In this document: in pieces, positions 57,031 to 62,989 of the stretch
Numbering within the stretch: position 1 is the stretch's first letter
How the letters are laid out: each line of letters opens with the position of its first letter
Program-made: the position numbers and the translations under genes
Notes under the pieces: model-generated
Databases searched by the model: none
The model's input: the letters and a program-made list of their open reading frames with translations, nothing else
Told to the model about the DNA's origin: nothing
Origin: Channallabes apus
Taxonomy: Eukaryota; Chordata; Actinopteri; Siluriformes; Clariidae
Reading direction: 5' to 3'
Length of the DNA: 64,000 nucleotides
Assembly (NCBI GenBank): GCA_030522415.1
Contig: CM060108.1
Span: 53,422,452 to 53,486,451, forward strand

Positions 57031-58271
57031 AAACCTCATTATTTCATCAGTTAATGATTGGATCTAGTTCTTTCTGCCATATACCACCATTTCCATACAG
57101 TTTAAAATAGAACCCTGAACCATTCTTTTGCTGTATGACCCTAGACTGGGACGTAACACCATATTTAAGTGACCACTTTGATTTTCAAGCACAAGAAAGA
57201 CAACAGCTTTATTATGCAAAGGTGTTCCTTCAGTTAAAAACAACTAGTTTGAGATTTATATCTGCTCATCGTTTTTGAACTACGCTAGAATGCCTCATCA
57301 TGCCTCAACTTTTACTCTGAGTAAATTTTTTAATGAGCTACTTTTTACTTTTACTTGAGTAGATTTTTATAATTGTAACTTTACTTGTACTTAAGTAAAA
57401 TTTCACTGAAGTAACAGTACTTGTACTTGAGTACAAAATTTTACTACTCTTTCCACCTCTGCTCATTCATTCATTCATTTTCTATACCGCTTAATCCTGT
57501 GTTCAGGGTCACGGGGGACCTGGAGCCTATCCCAGGAGACTTCGAGCACTAGGCGGGGTAGTTGTCATCGTTATCGAGGTAGAAAATTGCTTCTACCGTG
57601 ATAGAAGATTTTGGTTATATCACCCACCCCTAATGAAGTCTATCTTCAGCTTGGATTCATGGTGGTGATGGTGGGGGCAGAGGAGAGGCAGCAGACCACA
57701 TGAGACCCAACAAATTAGGAAGACACTTAGAGACAACACACTCCAGTCAAGTTAATAAACCACTGGACATCTTTGAAAGAAAGCTGGCAGAATACAGACA
57801 GCAGGAGAATCACATGGTAACATCTGAATCAGTGGACAGCAAAGCACAAATGGCTTCATTCAAAGTTGCATACAGAATTGGCCAGTGCAAAAAAACTACA
57901 AACGATTGCTGAGCAGCTAATAAACATGGGGTCAATTATGCAAAGATAAGTGACAACGTAAGCCTTGTAACAATTACACGTGTATTTTATCTTTTTTTAA
58001 CTTGGTGTTTGATCGTATTGGTTTAGAAATTTCAATAAACAGTAAACTTGGCCGATTTCGTTATTATTTTGTTGACAAGTGGGGCTTGAAAATTCGCTCA
58101 ACCCCTTAAGTGGGGAATGACAGAAAAAGTTTGAGAACCACTGCCCTAACATCAGCATGTGATGGAGCTGTAGAGTTTGTTGGAGGTAAATCAGTAATTT
58201 ATTAATTTAATTAAATTCAGCATTTTTAACAGTGGACATGATCTCAAAGCAACTTCACATTTAAAAAATTC

Positions 58272-58357
<86 letters not shown>

Positions 58358-58848
58358 CTCTATATACACTGTATATATAAAAATTCTTTGAGAAGACATT
58401 GAACATGTTTTGAACATGTGAATATTAATATATACATGTGAGTGGAGTAAAGTTTAAGTGTGTTGTGTCTGAACAGGTGTACACACTGCTGCCAAACATG
58501 CTTTCTGAGCAAGACATTAGAGTTTACTGCAAACACACCGATAAGGAAAAAGTGGACGCTGCAAAGAAATACTTTGAGCAGTGGTGTAGGAATAAGAACA
58601 TCATAGCTCAGGTGACACTCGCTTACTGCACTGTGTGTGTGTGTGTGTGTGTGTTGATTTCAATAAAAGAATATAAAAACCATTTCTTTGCCTTCACAGA
58701 AACAGGAAGTGTTTTAGGTTGATGTTGTATGTTAGCAATAGCATGGCATGCTGGAGGAAAGTGACACTTTGTAAGTAAGTGTGTCTGTTTATAGGATGCT
58801 GATATACTTTCTCTCTCCTCTAAAGCATGCCCAGTGATCTCTGGTTGA
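27255..58848 (+). CDS. samhd1-like: SAMHD1-like dNTP triphosphohydrolase, copy B (15 coding exons, altered key sites)
   Basis: Exons I place: 27255-27378, 30599-30627, 31022-31182, 34264-34379, 34815-34885, 35754-35903, 35983-36077, 36179-36287, 37219-37310, 43305-43417, 51448-51596 (or 51583), 53116-53196, 53286-53393, 58477-58611, 58795-58848. With 51596 as the end of exon 11 the sum is 1587 nt, 528 aa plus stop. HD metal ligands are kept ([25 protein letters not shown]) and so are H370, Y374 and Q375. Human R164 is C (CGC to TGC at a CpG), R333 is G, R352 is S, R372 is E and H376 is D, so triphosphate binding and the second allosteric site should be changed. No SAM domain or CDK site is seen. 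Possible fates are a regulator, an enzyme with new control, or early decay. Two young retrotransposons sit in introns 9 and 10. Confidence 0.82.
27400..28290. other. copy B intron 1, no gene seen
   Basis: Some short open stretches, none with a domain or splice context that I recognise. Confidence 0.4.
28294..28410 (-). mobile_element. SINE fragment, reversed
   Basis: 'gtctatactgtaccacttta', 'ggcctggagcctatcccagg', 'ggggtacacgctggac': 3' part of the recurrent SINE. Confidence 0.6.
28486..30443. mobile_element. TIR DNA element (GGGCCCGGTTTCTCGA ends), non-coding
   Basis: Left GGGCCCGGTTTCTCGAAA at 28486 and right TCGAGAAACCGGGCCC ending at 30443. Further inward both sides carry related 'cttaag' and 'cttaacg' stretches, so the inverted repeats are long and imperfect. 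No transposase is seen. It lies in copy B intron 1 and contains a smaller nested element. Confidence 0.75.
29409..29849. mobile_element. Nested MITE with TTA target duplication (PIF/Harbinger-like)
   Basis: Ends TACCCCTATCTCACCTGCGC and its inverse GCGTAGGTGAGATAGGGGTA, flanked by TTA on both sides (29406-29408 and 29850-29852). A partial second pair of the same ends occurs at 29350-29375 and 29640-29660, so there may be two overlapping copies. Confidence 0.65.
30958..30996. repeat. (AAT)n microsatellite
   Basis: About 12 units, ending 26 bp before copy B exon 3. Confidence 0.95.
31022..31182 (+). CDS. samhd1-like: copy B exon 3 with Arg-to-Cys change at the active site
   Basis: Reads [14 protein letters not shown]... 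[11 protein letters not shown]. The residue matching human R164, which contacts the dNTP phosphates, is Cys. H167, D137, Q142, R145 and L150 are conserved. The donor GG|GTGTGT lies in a (GT)n tract (31183-31259), as in copy A. Only one of the seven codons that differ from copy A is synonymous. Confidence 0.92.
31183..31259. repeat. (GT)n at the 5' end of copy B intron 3
   Basis: About 38 units; the first GT is the splice donor of exon 3. Confidence 0.95.
31400..31530 (+). mobile_element. SINE 3' fragment
   Basis: 'tgtgccctgcgatggattgg' to 'ggtatagaaaatgaatgaat'. Confidence 0.6.
31790..33614 (-). mobile_element. AGAGGTGG-type DNA element carrying an RTE LINE
   Basis: Outer parts (31790-31920 and 33492-33614) carry 'tactcaagtacaagtac', 'gaagtacaagtaaagtta' and the end 'actttccacctctg', the same family as 55169-57461. 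One terminus is missing. Confidence 0.6.
32167..33492 (-). mobile_element. RTE-type LINE, 5'-truncated and frame-broken
   Basis: Minus-strand frames read [90 protein letters not shown] (catalytic FADD), [37 protein letters not shown] and [19 protein letters not shown]. Frame breaks fall near 32845 and 32430. The 3' tail is a CTT-like run at 32168-32187. A second copy of the 3' end lies at 61737-61957. Confidence 0.85.
34381..34421. repeat. (CA)n at the 5' end of copy B intron 4
   Basis: Starts at the donor of exon 4 (TTAG|GTACACAC). Confidence 0.95.
35270..35505 (-). mobile_element. SINE copy, reversed
   Basis: 'gggggcctggagactatcc', 'gggcacacacacac', 'gaacatgcaaactcaatgc'. The head is missing. 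Confidence 0.6.
36179..37310 (+). CDS. samhd1-like: copy B exons 8-9: diverged second allosteric site
   Basis: Exon 8 (36179-36287) reads [17 protein letters not shown]... ICVSDK; exon 9 (37219-37310) reads [24 protein letters not shown]... EEM. Set against human numbering, R333 is G, R352 is S, R371 is H, R372 is E and H376 is D, whereas R366, H370, Y374, Q375 and K377 remain. Exon 9 differs from its copy A counterpart at 28 of 92 nt. The intron between them holds a tRNA-derived SINE in the minus direction. Confidence 0.85.
36438..36757 (-). mobile_element. tRNA-derived SINE, full head, reversed
   Basis: The minus strand begins with ATGGTAGTGTGGTGGTTAGC (A box) and AAGGTTCGATTCCCACC (B box) and continues into the recurrent body. 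It lies in copy B intron 8. Confidence 0.72.
37333..37589 (-). repeat. Truncated 3' LTR of chromovirus 1
   Basis: Matches 41732-41988 of the 5' LTR and then stops after 'aactggagc'. About 126 bp (U3 and the start of R) are missing, replaced directly by pol sequence. Confidence 0.85.
37466..40756 (-). CDS. pol: Pol of chromovirus 1 (PR-RT-RNase H-IN), no chromodomain
   Basis: An open frame of 1096 codons; translation would enter by -1 frameshift near 40705, not at the Met at 40756. Parts in order: protease [12 protein letters not shown] (active DSG, residue 64); RT with [10 protein letters not shown] (about 314) and YLDD (379-382); RNase [14 protein letters not shown] (about 524) with TDHQN; integrase with HHCC zinc finger (H710, H717, CPVC 747-750) and DDE at D780, D840 and E876 (HPQTNGQTE). 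After [14 protein letters not shown] the frame runs straight into the LTR, so the last 40 or so residues are LTR-encoded, and the chromodomain that normally steers integration is lost. The enzyme core itself looks intact. Confidence 0.92.
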   Translation of the reverse strand: MWVSHTSPGNLSSQTGKRPGPVRGERYSPGHLRLSAITTNSSHLTVQVHLQVGHKRVRSAAFIDSGAAGNFIDSSYAKKLGVKLEALSQPVRITSVDGRPLSTSPISTRTEPVTISIDQHQEQLRFFVTPISSPPIILGHPWLLQHDPLISWTQNRILQWGATCNELCLRAAAGTCSRESEAPDVDTKAVPEPYRDLAEVFCKRQATHLPPHRPYDLAIDLQPGMVPPRGHLYSLTSTETKAMEEYVTNALRQGTIRPSSSPAAAGFFFVKKKGGELRPCVDYRGLNNITVKNRHPLPLTNSALDALSGATIFTKLDLRSAYNLVRIREGDEWKTAFMTPTGHYETLVMPFGLCNAPAAFQHLINDVLRDMLGRWAFAYLDDILIYSSTMEEHTQHVRAVLKRLLAHQLYCKLEKCAFHERSTTFLGFVISPQGVAMDPQKLEVVRHWPLPKTLKQLQRFLGFANFYRRFIRGYSTVAAPLTALTRPSPLPFHLNPVAISAFRSLCHRFTTAPILHHPDASQPFVVEVDASDVGAGAILSQRGPDQKLHPCSFFSRKFNPTQQRYGVGDRELLAIKWALEEWHHWLQGVSEPFIIWTDHQNLITIKTIRQLNPRQARWALFFESYNFHLSYRPGSKNTKADALSRQLEVDLHRADPASVLPSSRIIAPLQLDLETRVRQAQGTETEPTGVPPGRLFVPEVIRPEVLQWGHSSPISGHPGTRRSLQFLQRDFWWPSMTRDVREFVQACPVCARAKSSNQPTPGELQPLPVPRRPWAHIAVDFITGLPASEGKDTILTIVDRFSKTVHLVALAGLPSAKETAELILEHVVRLHGFPKDIVSDRGPQFTARFWKAFCHLIDSTCSLSSGCHPQTNGQTERTNQQLERYLRCFVAVRQRSWARYLIWAELSHNLHISSATNLSPFEVCHGFQPSVFNHPEPEVDVPLAQQLVRRCRRLWITTNRAIQRANIRYTHQHRRRHPPGRLYHVGDKVWLSSKNLHLHTESKQLSPRFIGPYRITHRINPVTYRLQLPAALRIHPVFHLSQFKPFITSPMSCRELLQLSFQQTVSTHMLVLLSFAIVCVSLGRGLNLCFSLAPFL
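40652..40711 (-). promoter_or_regulatory. -1 ribosomal frameshift signal between gag and pol
   Basis: Slippery GGGAAAC (40711-40705) sits in the gag frame as G GGA AAC, and the gag stop follows 12 nt later. After a 7-nt spacer comes a stem CCCGGTGAG (40697-40689) with CTCGCCGGG (40676-40668) and a 12-nt loop. The loop's GGAGAGA (40687-40681) can pair with TCTCTCC at 40658-40652, forming a pseudoknot. Slipping by -1 enters the pol frame exactly. Confidence 0.75.
40690..41729 (-). pseudogene. Gag of chromovirus 1 (one frameshift)
   Basis: Starts [20 protein letters not shown] with a coiled-coil-like Leu/Arg/Glu stretch ([20 protein letters not shown]). The frame is lost near 41220-41250, at HPAGEVE, and resumes in another frame as [15 protein letters not shown] to 40690. 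The C-terminal zinc knuckle is [14 protein letters not shown] (CX2CX4HX4C, about 40755). Gag forms the particle that packages the element RNA. The break should abolish a full-length product. The last codons hold the -1 frameshift signal. Confidence 0.88.
41720..41730 (-). other. Self-primer binding site of chromovirus 1, overlapping the gag start
   Basis: RNA-sense AATGACTGAGC lies one base from the LTR. It pairs perfectly with GCTCAGTCATT at 42016-42006 in the 5' LTR. The gag ATG (41729-41727) is inside the site. There is no tRNA-type TGG primer site. Confidence 0.7.
41732..42114 (-). repeat. 5' LTR of chromovirus 1
   Basis: Minus strand. TATAAAAG at 42047-42040 predicts RNA start about 31 nt on, near 42016. 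The first 11 nt from there, GCTCAGTCATT, are the exact complement of the site next to the LTR (41730-41720). Confidence 0.88.
42487..42780 (+). repeat. LINE-tail-type interspersed repeat
   Basis: 'cccagatgaggatgggttcc', 'ctcaaggtttcttcctatta', 'gtgaagttgttttgcaac', ending (GAATT)n. It is related to 22960-23235. Confidence 0.65.
43586..44493 (-). repeat. 3' LTR of chromovirus 2
   Basis: 908 bp, nearly identical to 48782-49692; differs mainly in GT tract length. An 11-base G run (44507-44497, minus strand) next to it is the polypurine tract. Confidence 0.92.
44296..46185 (-). CDS. RNase H-integrase-chromodomain part of chromovirus 2 (629 aa)
   Basis: Same frame as the upstream part, beyond the TGA. 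The first Met is 46185 but the homology starts just after the stop. RNase H end: [11 protein letters not shown] and [12 protein letters not shown]. Integrase: HHCC finger ([10 protein letters not shown]), core [21 protein letters not shown] and [14 protein letters not shown]-terminal chromodomain: [20 protein letters not shown], then [12 protein letters not shown]. The chromodomain marks a chromovirus and binds histone marks to guide integration. No stop precedes the polypurine tract, so the frame runs about 65 codons into the 3' LTR. Confidence 0.93.
   Translation of the reverse strand: MKRALEEWRHWLEGSEVPFLVWMDHKNLEYLKTAKRLNSRQARWSLFFSRFNFSLSYRPGSKNTKPDALSRHFSPLQDQASEATILPSQCLVGIALLDVESRVRAALHQEPSPPATPRDKLFVPRAERPCILEWGHSSRLACHPGAARTLALVQQRFWWPTMRDDIRRFVNACDTCTRSKTSNKPPAGHLRPLPIPHRPWSHIALDFVTGLPDSEGHTCVLTVVDRFSKAVHFVPLPGLPTAKETAELLITHVFRLHGLPTDIVSDRGPQFAARFWSAFCKLIGATPSLSSGYHPQTNGQTERANQDLETALWCMTSKEPHYWNRMLPWIEYAHNSLPTSATGLSPFQCCLGYQPPLFPSQEEEVSVPSAQAFVRRCRNVWLKARSRIRQSVSAFKRQADRCRSRAPPYRVGQRVMLSSRNIPLKTTSRKLSPRFLGPFTIIRVINPCTVRLRLPSTMRRINPSFHVSQIKPLVSCPLNPPARPAPPPQIIDGGEAFTVRRLLKVRRRGRGLQYLVDWESYGPEERSWIPSRFILDPSLIDDFHRQHPNALARTPGGVRRGGGYCHEPPSSTQHLQILNSTSLFFPYEPPIAQTHLNLICQLSLSFISTLKEPPGAAVSHSCALRLVCY
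46237..48768 (-). CDS. Gag-protease-RT part of chromovirus 2 polyprotein (843 aa)
   Basis: Starts [21 protein letters not shown] gag region with the capsid-like [20 protein letters not shown] is followed by a zinc knuckle [14 protein letters not shown] in which the His of CCHC is Leu. The protease motif is [14 protein letters not shown] motifs are [28 protein letters not shown] and YLDDILIF, then RNase H begins [17 protein letters not shown]. Gag and pol are in one frame, unlike chromovirus 1. The frame ends at a TGA in RNase H (46239-46237), which looks like a C-to-T change at a CpG; the same frame continues at once in the next entry. Confidence 0.93.
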   Translation of the reverse strand: MTDPADIFYPRPSLRPKVQLRSRTRSNAKLRHTVAQQRSLINAHQQDLQEISQTLSRLSTQLLQLCAAFPSTLTPSAPHEPRLPNPQPYNGDARSCRSFLSQSSLLLELQPSTFPTERSKVAYIITLLTGRAREWGTAIWDANYPCCSTFSAFTEEMRKVFDRSHTGREAARRLLELRQGSRSAYDYAVEFRTLAAATQWSTQSSYDTFLNGLSDSVKDQLASQQLPEDLNGLMDLAGRVDSRLRERHHTPNHPQFRASIPLTPPTSANPPAVSMQGSSLEERQRRSQVGACFYCGKIGLLRLHCPLKEQPPPVNLGTLQGTPQAQQPSSRSLFPVMLLLDNHSGVLHALIDSGSDQNLICAAKVKELHVPTLPLESPLSVRALDGTLLPPITQRTAPVTLRTSGNHSEEISFLVMQRAQSQLVLGRPWLIRHNPQIDWRSNSILGWSSLCLTSCLRSAHCPTPISAPSEEFPDLSKVPQDYADLRMVFSKSRAVSLPPHCPYDCAIDLLPSTTPPKGRLYSLSQHERKAMDKYISESLAAGIIRPSSSPAGAGFFFVAKKDGSLRPCIDYRGLNDITIKNRYPLPLMSTAFDLLQGAQVFTKLDLRSAYHLVRIRKGDEWKTAFNTPSGHYEYLVMPFGLANAPAVFQALVNDVLRDFINVFAFVYLDDILIFYCSLEDHKLHVRQVLQRLLENQLFVKAEKCEFHCSTVSFLGFIVAPSKIQMDPAKVRAVTDWPAPTTRKELQRFLGFANFYRRFIRNYSTVAAPLISMTSVKVAFTWTELAAKAFNELKERFTSAPILLQPDPSLQFVVEVDASDSGVGAVLSQRSAKDNKLHPCFLSH
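48770..48779 (-). other. Self-primer binding site of chromovirus 2
   Basis: RNA-sense ACACTGCGGC, two bases from the 5' LTR, is the exact complement of GCCGCAGTGT at 49538-49529, where the TATA box predicts the RNA 5' end. Confidence 0.65.
48782..49692 (-). repeat. 5' LTR of chromovirus 2
   Basis: 911 bp, TGTCACGAGCC...CTCCTGACA on the minus strand. TATAAG at 49566-49561 puts the RNA start near 49538. The transcribed part contains two (GT)n tracts and an (AC)-rich block. Confidence 0.9.
49962..51400. mobile_element. TIR element (CACACTGTAAAAAAT ends) upstream of copy B exon 11
   Basis: Left CACACTGTAAAAAATG at 49962 and right ATTTTTTACAGTGTG ending at 51400. Many internal 'aaaactg', 'ttacagt' and 'ctgtaaa' motifs occur in both directions. 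No transposase is seen. A SINE (50903-51090) is inserted in it. The right end is 47 bp from exon 11. Confidence 0.65.
50903..51090 (+). mobile_element. tRNA-derived SINE with A and B boxes
   Basis: Head ATGGTAGTGTAGCGGTTAGG (A box) and TCTGGGTTCGATTCCCG (B box), then 'gcatggagtttgtatgttct', 'cgtgcttggtgggtttcctc'. The body is interrupted by a poly-C run at 51044-51056. Confidence 0.75.
51448..51596 (+). CDS. samhd1-like: copy B exon 11, uncertain 3' boundary
   Basis: Reads [18 protein letters not shown]... [14 protein letters not shown]. The good donor (CAAAG|GTTAGT, exon end 51583) leaves phase 2, but exon 12 (53116) needs phase 0 and would start with a stop. A weaker donor 13 nt on (AAAG|GTCCTA, end 51596) restores the frame. 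Copy A ends the same exon at GTTAGA in phase 0 with 4 more nt, so a small deletion in copy B is likely. Reading on without splicing ends at a TAG by 51614. Confidence 0.6.
51620..53100. other. copy B intron 11, one possible extra exon
   Basis: A frame at 52947-53070 follows an acceptor-like tttcag and reads [20 protein letters not shown], but its donor is poor and I found no matching part in copy A, so I do not include it. The rest is non-coding, with a GGACA minisatellite. Confidence 0.3.
52450..52505. repeat. (GGACA)n short tandem repeat
   Basis: About 11 pentamer units with one AGAAC variant. Confidence 0.93.
53866..54168. mobile_element. MITE with CAGTGGT ends next to the hAT element
   Basis: CAGTGGTGCCCCAGCATACG at the left and its imperfect inverse 'cctatgcagaggtaccactg' at the right, flanked by CA/TA. 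No coding region is seen. Confidence 0.6.
54783..55016 (+). pseudogene. hAT transposase fragment with BED-type finger
   Basis: [20 protein letters not shown] then [20 protein letters not shown] and ICKVHKC...[10 protein letters not shown], the N-terminal BED zinc finger seen in hAT/ZBED proteins. TAA follows soon after; the catalytic core is missing. Confidence 0.6.
55169..57461. mobile_element. AGAGGTGG-type TIR element, nested in a SINE tail
   Basis: Ends CAGAGGTGGAAAGTAACG and ACTTT-like 'actctttccacctctg', flanked by ttcattca (55161-55168) and ctcattca (57462-57469), an 8-bp duplication with one mismatch, so hAT-like. It contains (TA)n at 56487-56540, (GT)n at 56992-57029, a CpG-rich block (55380-55560) with CRE TGACGTCA (55516-55523) and TATAAA (55542-55547), and CCAAT boxes near 56620-56650. 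Confidence 0.7.
57464..57562 (-). mobile_element. SINE fragment with 13-bp target duplication
   Basis: Reversed SINE ('tctataccgcttaatcctg', 'ggagcctatcccaggagac'). Together with the element nested in its (GAATGA)n tail it is flanked by ttgtcatcgttat (about 55149-55161 and 57562-57574). Confidence 0.65.
57700..57912 (+). pseudogene. hAT transposase fragment, second piece
   Basis: [20 protein letters not shown] then [14 protein letters not shown] resembles the finger-like 'KLKRHLETKHP...K.L.FFERK' segment of hAT/ZBED-type proteins. It ends at TGA 57912; the rest of the transposase is absent. Confidence 0.55.
58270..58360. repeat. (TA)n-(CA)n-(TA)n compound microsatellite
   Basis: TA runs flank about 15 CA units, upstream of copy B exon 14. 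Confidence 0.93.
58632..58655. repeat. (GT)n in copy B intron 14
   Basis: Starts about 20 bp after the exon 14 donor, as in copy A. Confidence 0.93.
58795..58848 (+). CDS. samhd1-like: copy B last coding exon
   Basis: After acceptor TTATAG it reads [17 protein letters not shown] and TGA at 58846-58848. As in copy A, the QDAD junction is kept and the C-terminal phosphorylation site of human SAMHD1 is missing. I see no AATAAA within the next 1 kb. Confidence 0.75.
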   Translation, partial: DADILSLSSKACPVISG

Positions 58849-59149
58849 TAAAAGCAAGGAACAGGAAGCAATGCTAACAATGGAGCTAAACTAAAGGATC
58901 GTCGCCAGAGACTGGACGTCATTAATGACAGAACAATCGTCTTCCATGTTTAATCTACTGATCCTGAACATCTCCATCCTCATCATGCTTTATCATCAGG
59001 GAATATTTTGTATACCCCAAATTTATACCAGATGTGACATGCTAGTGCTGTGTCAAGAATTTCATGAAGTCCTCAGTCAGTCCGCACCACATGAGTCTCT
59101 TCCCATAAGGGCTACTGGCAATGTGAATGAGCAACAATGCACTTGATAG

Positions 59150-59500
59150 ATCTACAGTATATCTATGAGCCTCTGTAGTCTATCTAGGGACCATGGAGGC
59201 CACCGGAATCCTTTTATTTCCTGAGCCAATTTGATTGCTTTCTGCTTTCCTACTAGACATCCTTTGCTTTCATCAACTCATATTCTTGCTGGTCTTCCTA
59301 CTCTCTTTATCATCAGTCCGATAAATCTTTCTTTTCCCATCCTGCATATATGCCCAAACAGACCCAAGTTAGACTTCTTGTACTTCTAAACTTTTTTGGG
59401 CATTTTTGTCGCCATCAAATTTTAAAAAATCTTTCTGTAACCTGTTATTTAATTTTGCAATGTCCTTCTTCCTCAGTGTCCATGTTTCAAGATTCAAAGA
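59150..59500 (-). mobile_element. Decayed LINE ORF2 C-terminal fragment
   Basis: The minus strand reads LGLFGHICRMGKERFIGLM, then VDESKGCLVGKQKAIKLAQE with a stop and small shifts, the kind of C-terminus seen in several fish LINEs. Confidence 0.5.
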
Positions 59501-59560
59501 TTCAAAGATTCAAAGAACTTTATTAATCCCAAAGGGAAATTGCACAGGCATAGAGTAGTG
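59488..59560 (-). repeat. LINE 3' end fragment with AAGATTC repeats
   Basis: 'aagattcaaagattcaaag' then 'aactttattaatcccaaagg', a dispersed non-LTR 3' end. Confidence 0.5.
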
Positions 59561-59976
59561 TGGGGAATACAGAATATAACGACTTTTACTGATATATTCC
59601 CACTTTTCCAGATTTCATTCAGTGATGCAGAAGAACTCGTCTAATATTTTCTTTTGAATTGCCGTTATAAGGTATCAGACTCTCTGTCCAGCTGCATGTC
59701 TGCTTAGTTGTCTACCATCATGTCTTAAACTGTATTCTCTGCTGCTTTCATTTAACACATTTAGCTACCATTGAAGTCCAAGTGCATTATTGAGCATGAA
59801 TGCACTTTAATCAGGTTTTCCAACTGCACCATTTAATGATGGACTGGAACGCCAAATGCATTCTACTTTTTACTTTTCATTAACACATTCATTATGAATT
59901 TGCCTTTATTTTTAAACAATGTTTTGAGATTTTTATACTTTGTTTTATCTAAATTGCACAGATTTGCATTGAAAAA

Positions 59977-59978
<2 letters not shown>

Positions 59979-60023
<45 letters not shown>
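59979..60023. repeat. (GT)n microsatellite
   Basis: About 22 units. Confidence 0.95.
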
Positions 60024-60024
<1 letters not shown>

Positions 60025-60029
60025 CTGGC

Positions 60030-61580
60030 AGGGCTTAGTTAGTTTTTGCTGGTGGACGGCTACTAACTTGTTCCATGGAAATTCCATAGGTCTTGGTCAG
60101 GGCTTTGACTAGGCCAGAGTAGAACCTTGTCTAAATTGTTCCCAGAAAGCCAATCCATGGAAGCTTTGGCCTTATGATTGAGATGGAACAGGAATTTCAT
60201 GCTATATTCATCAAGCTCTTACTCCCTGTACTGTATATGGATCCACTCATCCTGCCGTCAATATAAGTTCCCCAGTCCATGAAAATGAGGAACATCCCCA
60301 AAGCTTTATGCTTCCGTATGCTATCATGCTTCACAGTGCACAGAAAAATGTTCTTTTCATTTTTTGTAAATTTTCTTTCATTTTCTGCTTTGAGACAATG
60401 ACCATTGTTAAAAGCTCTATATAAATAAAATTTAATTGAAATAAATATGAATAAAAATAAATACTATAGAAAATAAATTTAACTAGGATAAAAATAAAAA
60501 ATATTCTGTACAAATAAAGACATTCTGTACAATATAGAAAAATATAAAAAAAATATAAAAATGTAGTGTAAATAAATACAAAAAATGAAGAACAATGACT
60601 GGGGTGTGCAAATATGCATGAAAAATGTCTTATTAAAGTGACATGTGTGCAATGATCTAGAAATGAAAATATAAATATATAAGTGTAAGTGTGCATGACT
60701 GTGTCCATAAGTGTCCATGAATGTCCCGGATGAGTGTGAAGAGTGGTATTAGTCCTGTGTGGTGTTGTGGTTGAGAGACCTTATCGCACTTTCAGCACCA
60801 CTGAACTTCTAATCTAAATGGGTGTGTATATTTTTGACCCTGTGTTGATTTTAGAAATCCCAAAATAAATTTAAATCTCCAGATTGCTGGGGTTTTCTTT
60901 TATGAAAGATGTTTAAAGGAATTATTAAAGGAATGAAAAGATCCATTCCAAGGAATAGGGTATTTTAGAAAAGAAATGACAGAACTTTCTCTCATATTTA
61001 GCTGCTTCCACATCAATCACTATTCAATAGTGAGCAATAGTGCTGAGTGTTAATGATACTCATTGAGAATGGTCCAATCACATGAGCCCGAATATTTACA
61101 AACAATATTGATTCGCTAAGAATAAAAAATGGGAGGGTTCGGGGCGCACAGTGCTGCATCCCAAGGATGATTTGACAAAAATCCAATTAGAGCTCATCCT
61201 CAAATCACATGCTTTTCAAACATTTACATTCCTACATAGACACTTGTTTGTCTGGTAGACACGTACATTTTTGAAAAGCATGTGATTTGGACACAAACAC
61301 AAATGAGCGTAATACAGTTTAGAAAATTGTATATAAATTATATTAAGAAATACAGCGGGAATATTCATTATTAAAATAAATTATTATTATGTTAAATAAT
61401 TACATGTTAAAGTAGCATTCTTCTCTGCCTAACTTTAAGGGGGAGGCGCCCCTGCGCTCCTTATTGACCGGCTGCCACTGCAATGTGTCCACATTCTGTA
61501 CAAAATATGATGAATACTTGTGAATCCTTTGATATGTGTTGTCTGATGTTTTTTTCATGCTGGTCTCATAAATTTATATC
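60030..61580. other. spacer between copy B and serbp1, no gene seen
   Basis: AT-rich. It includes a LINE-tail fragment (60390-60440, 'tgagacaatgaccattgtta') and 'tttgaaaagcatgtgatttg' (61272) with an inverse at 61205-61220, perhaps a decayed TIR element. Confidence 0.4.
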
Positions 61581-61736
61581 CTATTAGGCTAATTGGCGCT
61601 CCCAAATGATCCCGTAGTATGTGTGTGTGTGTGTGTGTGTGTGCGATGGATGGATGTAACTTTGTCACAATCACTCCTTTCTATTTTTATGCAGATCCCA
61701 GGACCGTACATTAGATTCGTAGTTAGAGCGTACAGT

Positions 61737-61957
61737 TTCGTCTTCTGTGTCTTTCGGCTGTTCCCTTTCAGGGGTCAACACAGCGAATCATCTGCCTCCA
61801 TCTAACCCTATCCTCTGCATCCTCTTCTCTCACACCAGCTAACTTCATGTCCTCTCTCACTGCATCCATAAATCTCCTCTTTGGTCTTCCTCTAGACCTC
61901 CTGCCTGGCAGTTCCAACCTCAGCATCCTTCTACTGATATATTCACCATCTCTCCTC
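61737..61957 (-). mobile_element. RTE LINE 3' fragment
   Basis: Minus strand reads [20 protein letters not shown] and [20 protein letters not shown], the same 3' end as in 32167-32400. It is strongly 5'-truncated. Confidence 0.8.
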
Positions 61958-62229
61958 AAACAAAGAATGTATAATCCGAGGAAGGAAAACATCTTTCACT
62001 AACTCGTGCTTCCTCTATAGCATGAAGTAAATGAAAATATAAAATTGATGAACAGTTTATTGATTGCTTTAGTACAGTGTTAAACATGGGTTTATGATGT
62101 CATGCTCATACAGTATTATTTTATTTACTTTTTCAGGATGGTGTAGTTTATGGTGGTCGTGTAGCTGCTGTGTGTATTTTGTTCAGACAGAACTTGTGCT
62201 TGTTGTTTAGACTTGAACTTGTTTATTTG

Positions 62230-62422
62230 TTTAGATTTGGTCTCGTGCTCCGACTGAACGCCACAATCCGCGCGTTCCCGGATGTGGCGCGCACGCGCGA
62301 GCCGGAAGAGAAGGTGACGTCACCGGCGTCCATCTTGCCTCAGCTCTTCGGCGAGCCTCTCGGTCTGTCCCGCTCCACAGCCGCGCCGAATCGGAGGAGA
62401 ATCCCGCCGCCGGGGTGCCATC
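62230..62422 (+). promoter_or_regulatory. CpG-rich promoter and 5' UTR of serbp1
   Basis: GC-rich and CpG-dense upstream of the ATG at 62423. It contains an ETS-type site (CCGGAAG, 62302-62308), a palindromic CRE (TGACGTCA, 62315-62322) and a YY1-like CATCTT (62331-62336). There is no TATA box. The CpG-rich zone continues to about 62990. Confidence 0.6.
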
Positions 62423-62684
62423 ATGCCCGGACACCTGCAGGACGGCTTCGGCTGCGTCGTCACCAACCGCTTCGACCAGCTGCTGGACGACGAGTCCGAC
62501 CCGTTCGATATTTTAAAGGCTGCAGAGAGCAGGCGGAGAGACGCGGCCGCCGCGGCCCCTAAACCCGCCGCCCAGGCCGCCAGGCAGCCCAAGAAGGAGT
62601 CGCAGAAGGAGCGCAAGAACCCGCCGCCGGAGAAGAAGGACGAGCCGCAGCCCGCTGCCGCGCCGCCGCCCAAGAAGGACGGAG
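62423..62684 (+). CDS. serbp1: SERBP1-type mRNA-binding protein, first coding exon
   Basis: Starts [20 protein letters not shown], continues [19 protein letters not shown], then an Ala/Pro/Lys-rich stretch with [18 protein letters not shown], and ends at donor GGAG|GTACAC in phase 1. This is the conserved N-terminus of SERBP1 (SERPINE1 mRNA-binding protein, Stm1/HABP4 family), which binds mRNA and sits on idle 80S ribosomes. HABP4, its paralog, starts differently, so SERBP1 is the better match; fish have more than one serbp1 gene and I cannot tell which this is. Only this exon is in the window: the intron runs from 62685 and no second exon is recognisable before 64000. GC content is high, as usual for this exon. 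Confidence 0.88.
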
Positions 62685-62759
62685 GTACACTGGCTTCCCC
62701 TCGGACCGCCGTGCGTCCTCTGCGTTAACGCGACTCCGTTTCGCTAGCTTTTATTATTT

Positions 62760-62950
62760 TCATTCCGCACGCGCATTCACACAGGTCCCGCCTTCCGCCT
62801 CGTGACGCGTATCTGATTGGCTCGCCGCGCTGTCCAATCCGCGCAGCTCTCGTGACCGGCCAATCCGGGCCGCGCAGGCGGGTAACCATCATCCAGTTCT
62901 GGTTCGTAGAGGGCGGGGCTTGCCTGAATGCGGGTGCGATCAAAGACAAC
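62760..62950. promoter_or_regulatory. CCAAT-box cluster in serbp1 intron 1
   Basis: Within 70 bp there are ATTGG (62815-62819), CCAAT (62834-62838) and CCAAT (62860-62864) in CpG-rich DNA, followed by a GC box (gggcggggctt near 62910). It could be an intronic enhancer or an extra promoter. The function is inferred from motifs only. Confidence 0.35.
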
Positions 62951-62989
62951 GACGCCACCGTTTGTGTGTGTATCTGTGTGCTGTCATGT

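Larger units (their letters stand above)
54179..58143 (+). mobile_element. hAT-superfamily transposon remnant with nested repeats
   Basis: Ends CAGTGGTTCTCAAAGTGTG and AAAAAGTTTGAGAACCACTG, flanked by an 8-bp duplication with one mismatch (cactaaca at 54171-54178, ccctaaca at 58144-58151). Two transposase fragments remain. A SINE and a 2.3-kb TIR element have entered it later. It lies in copy B intron 13. Confidence 0.85.

Noticed and set aside
62423..62684. HABP4 as the identity of the last gene
   Set aside because: The start [19 protein letters not shown] matches SERBP1; HABP4 has a different N-terminus before the shared motif.
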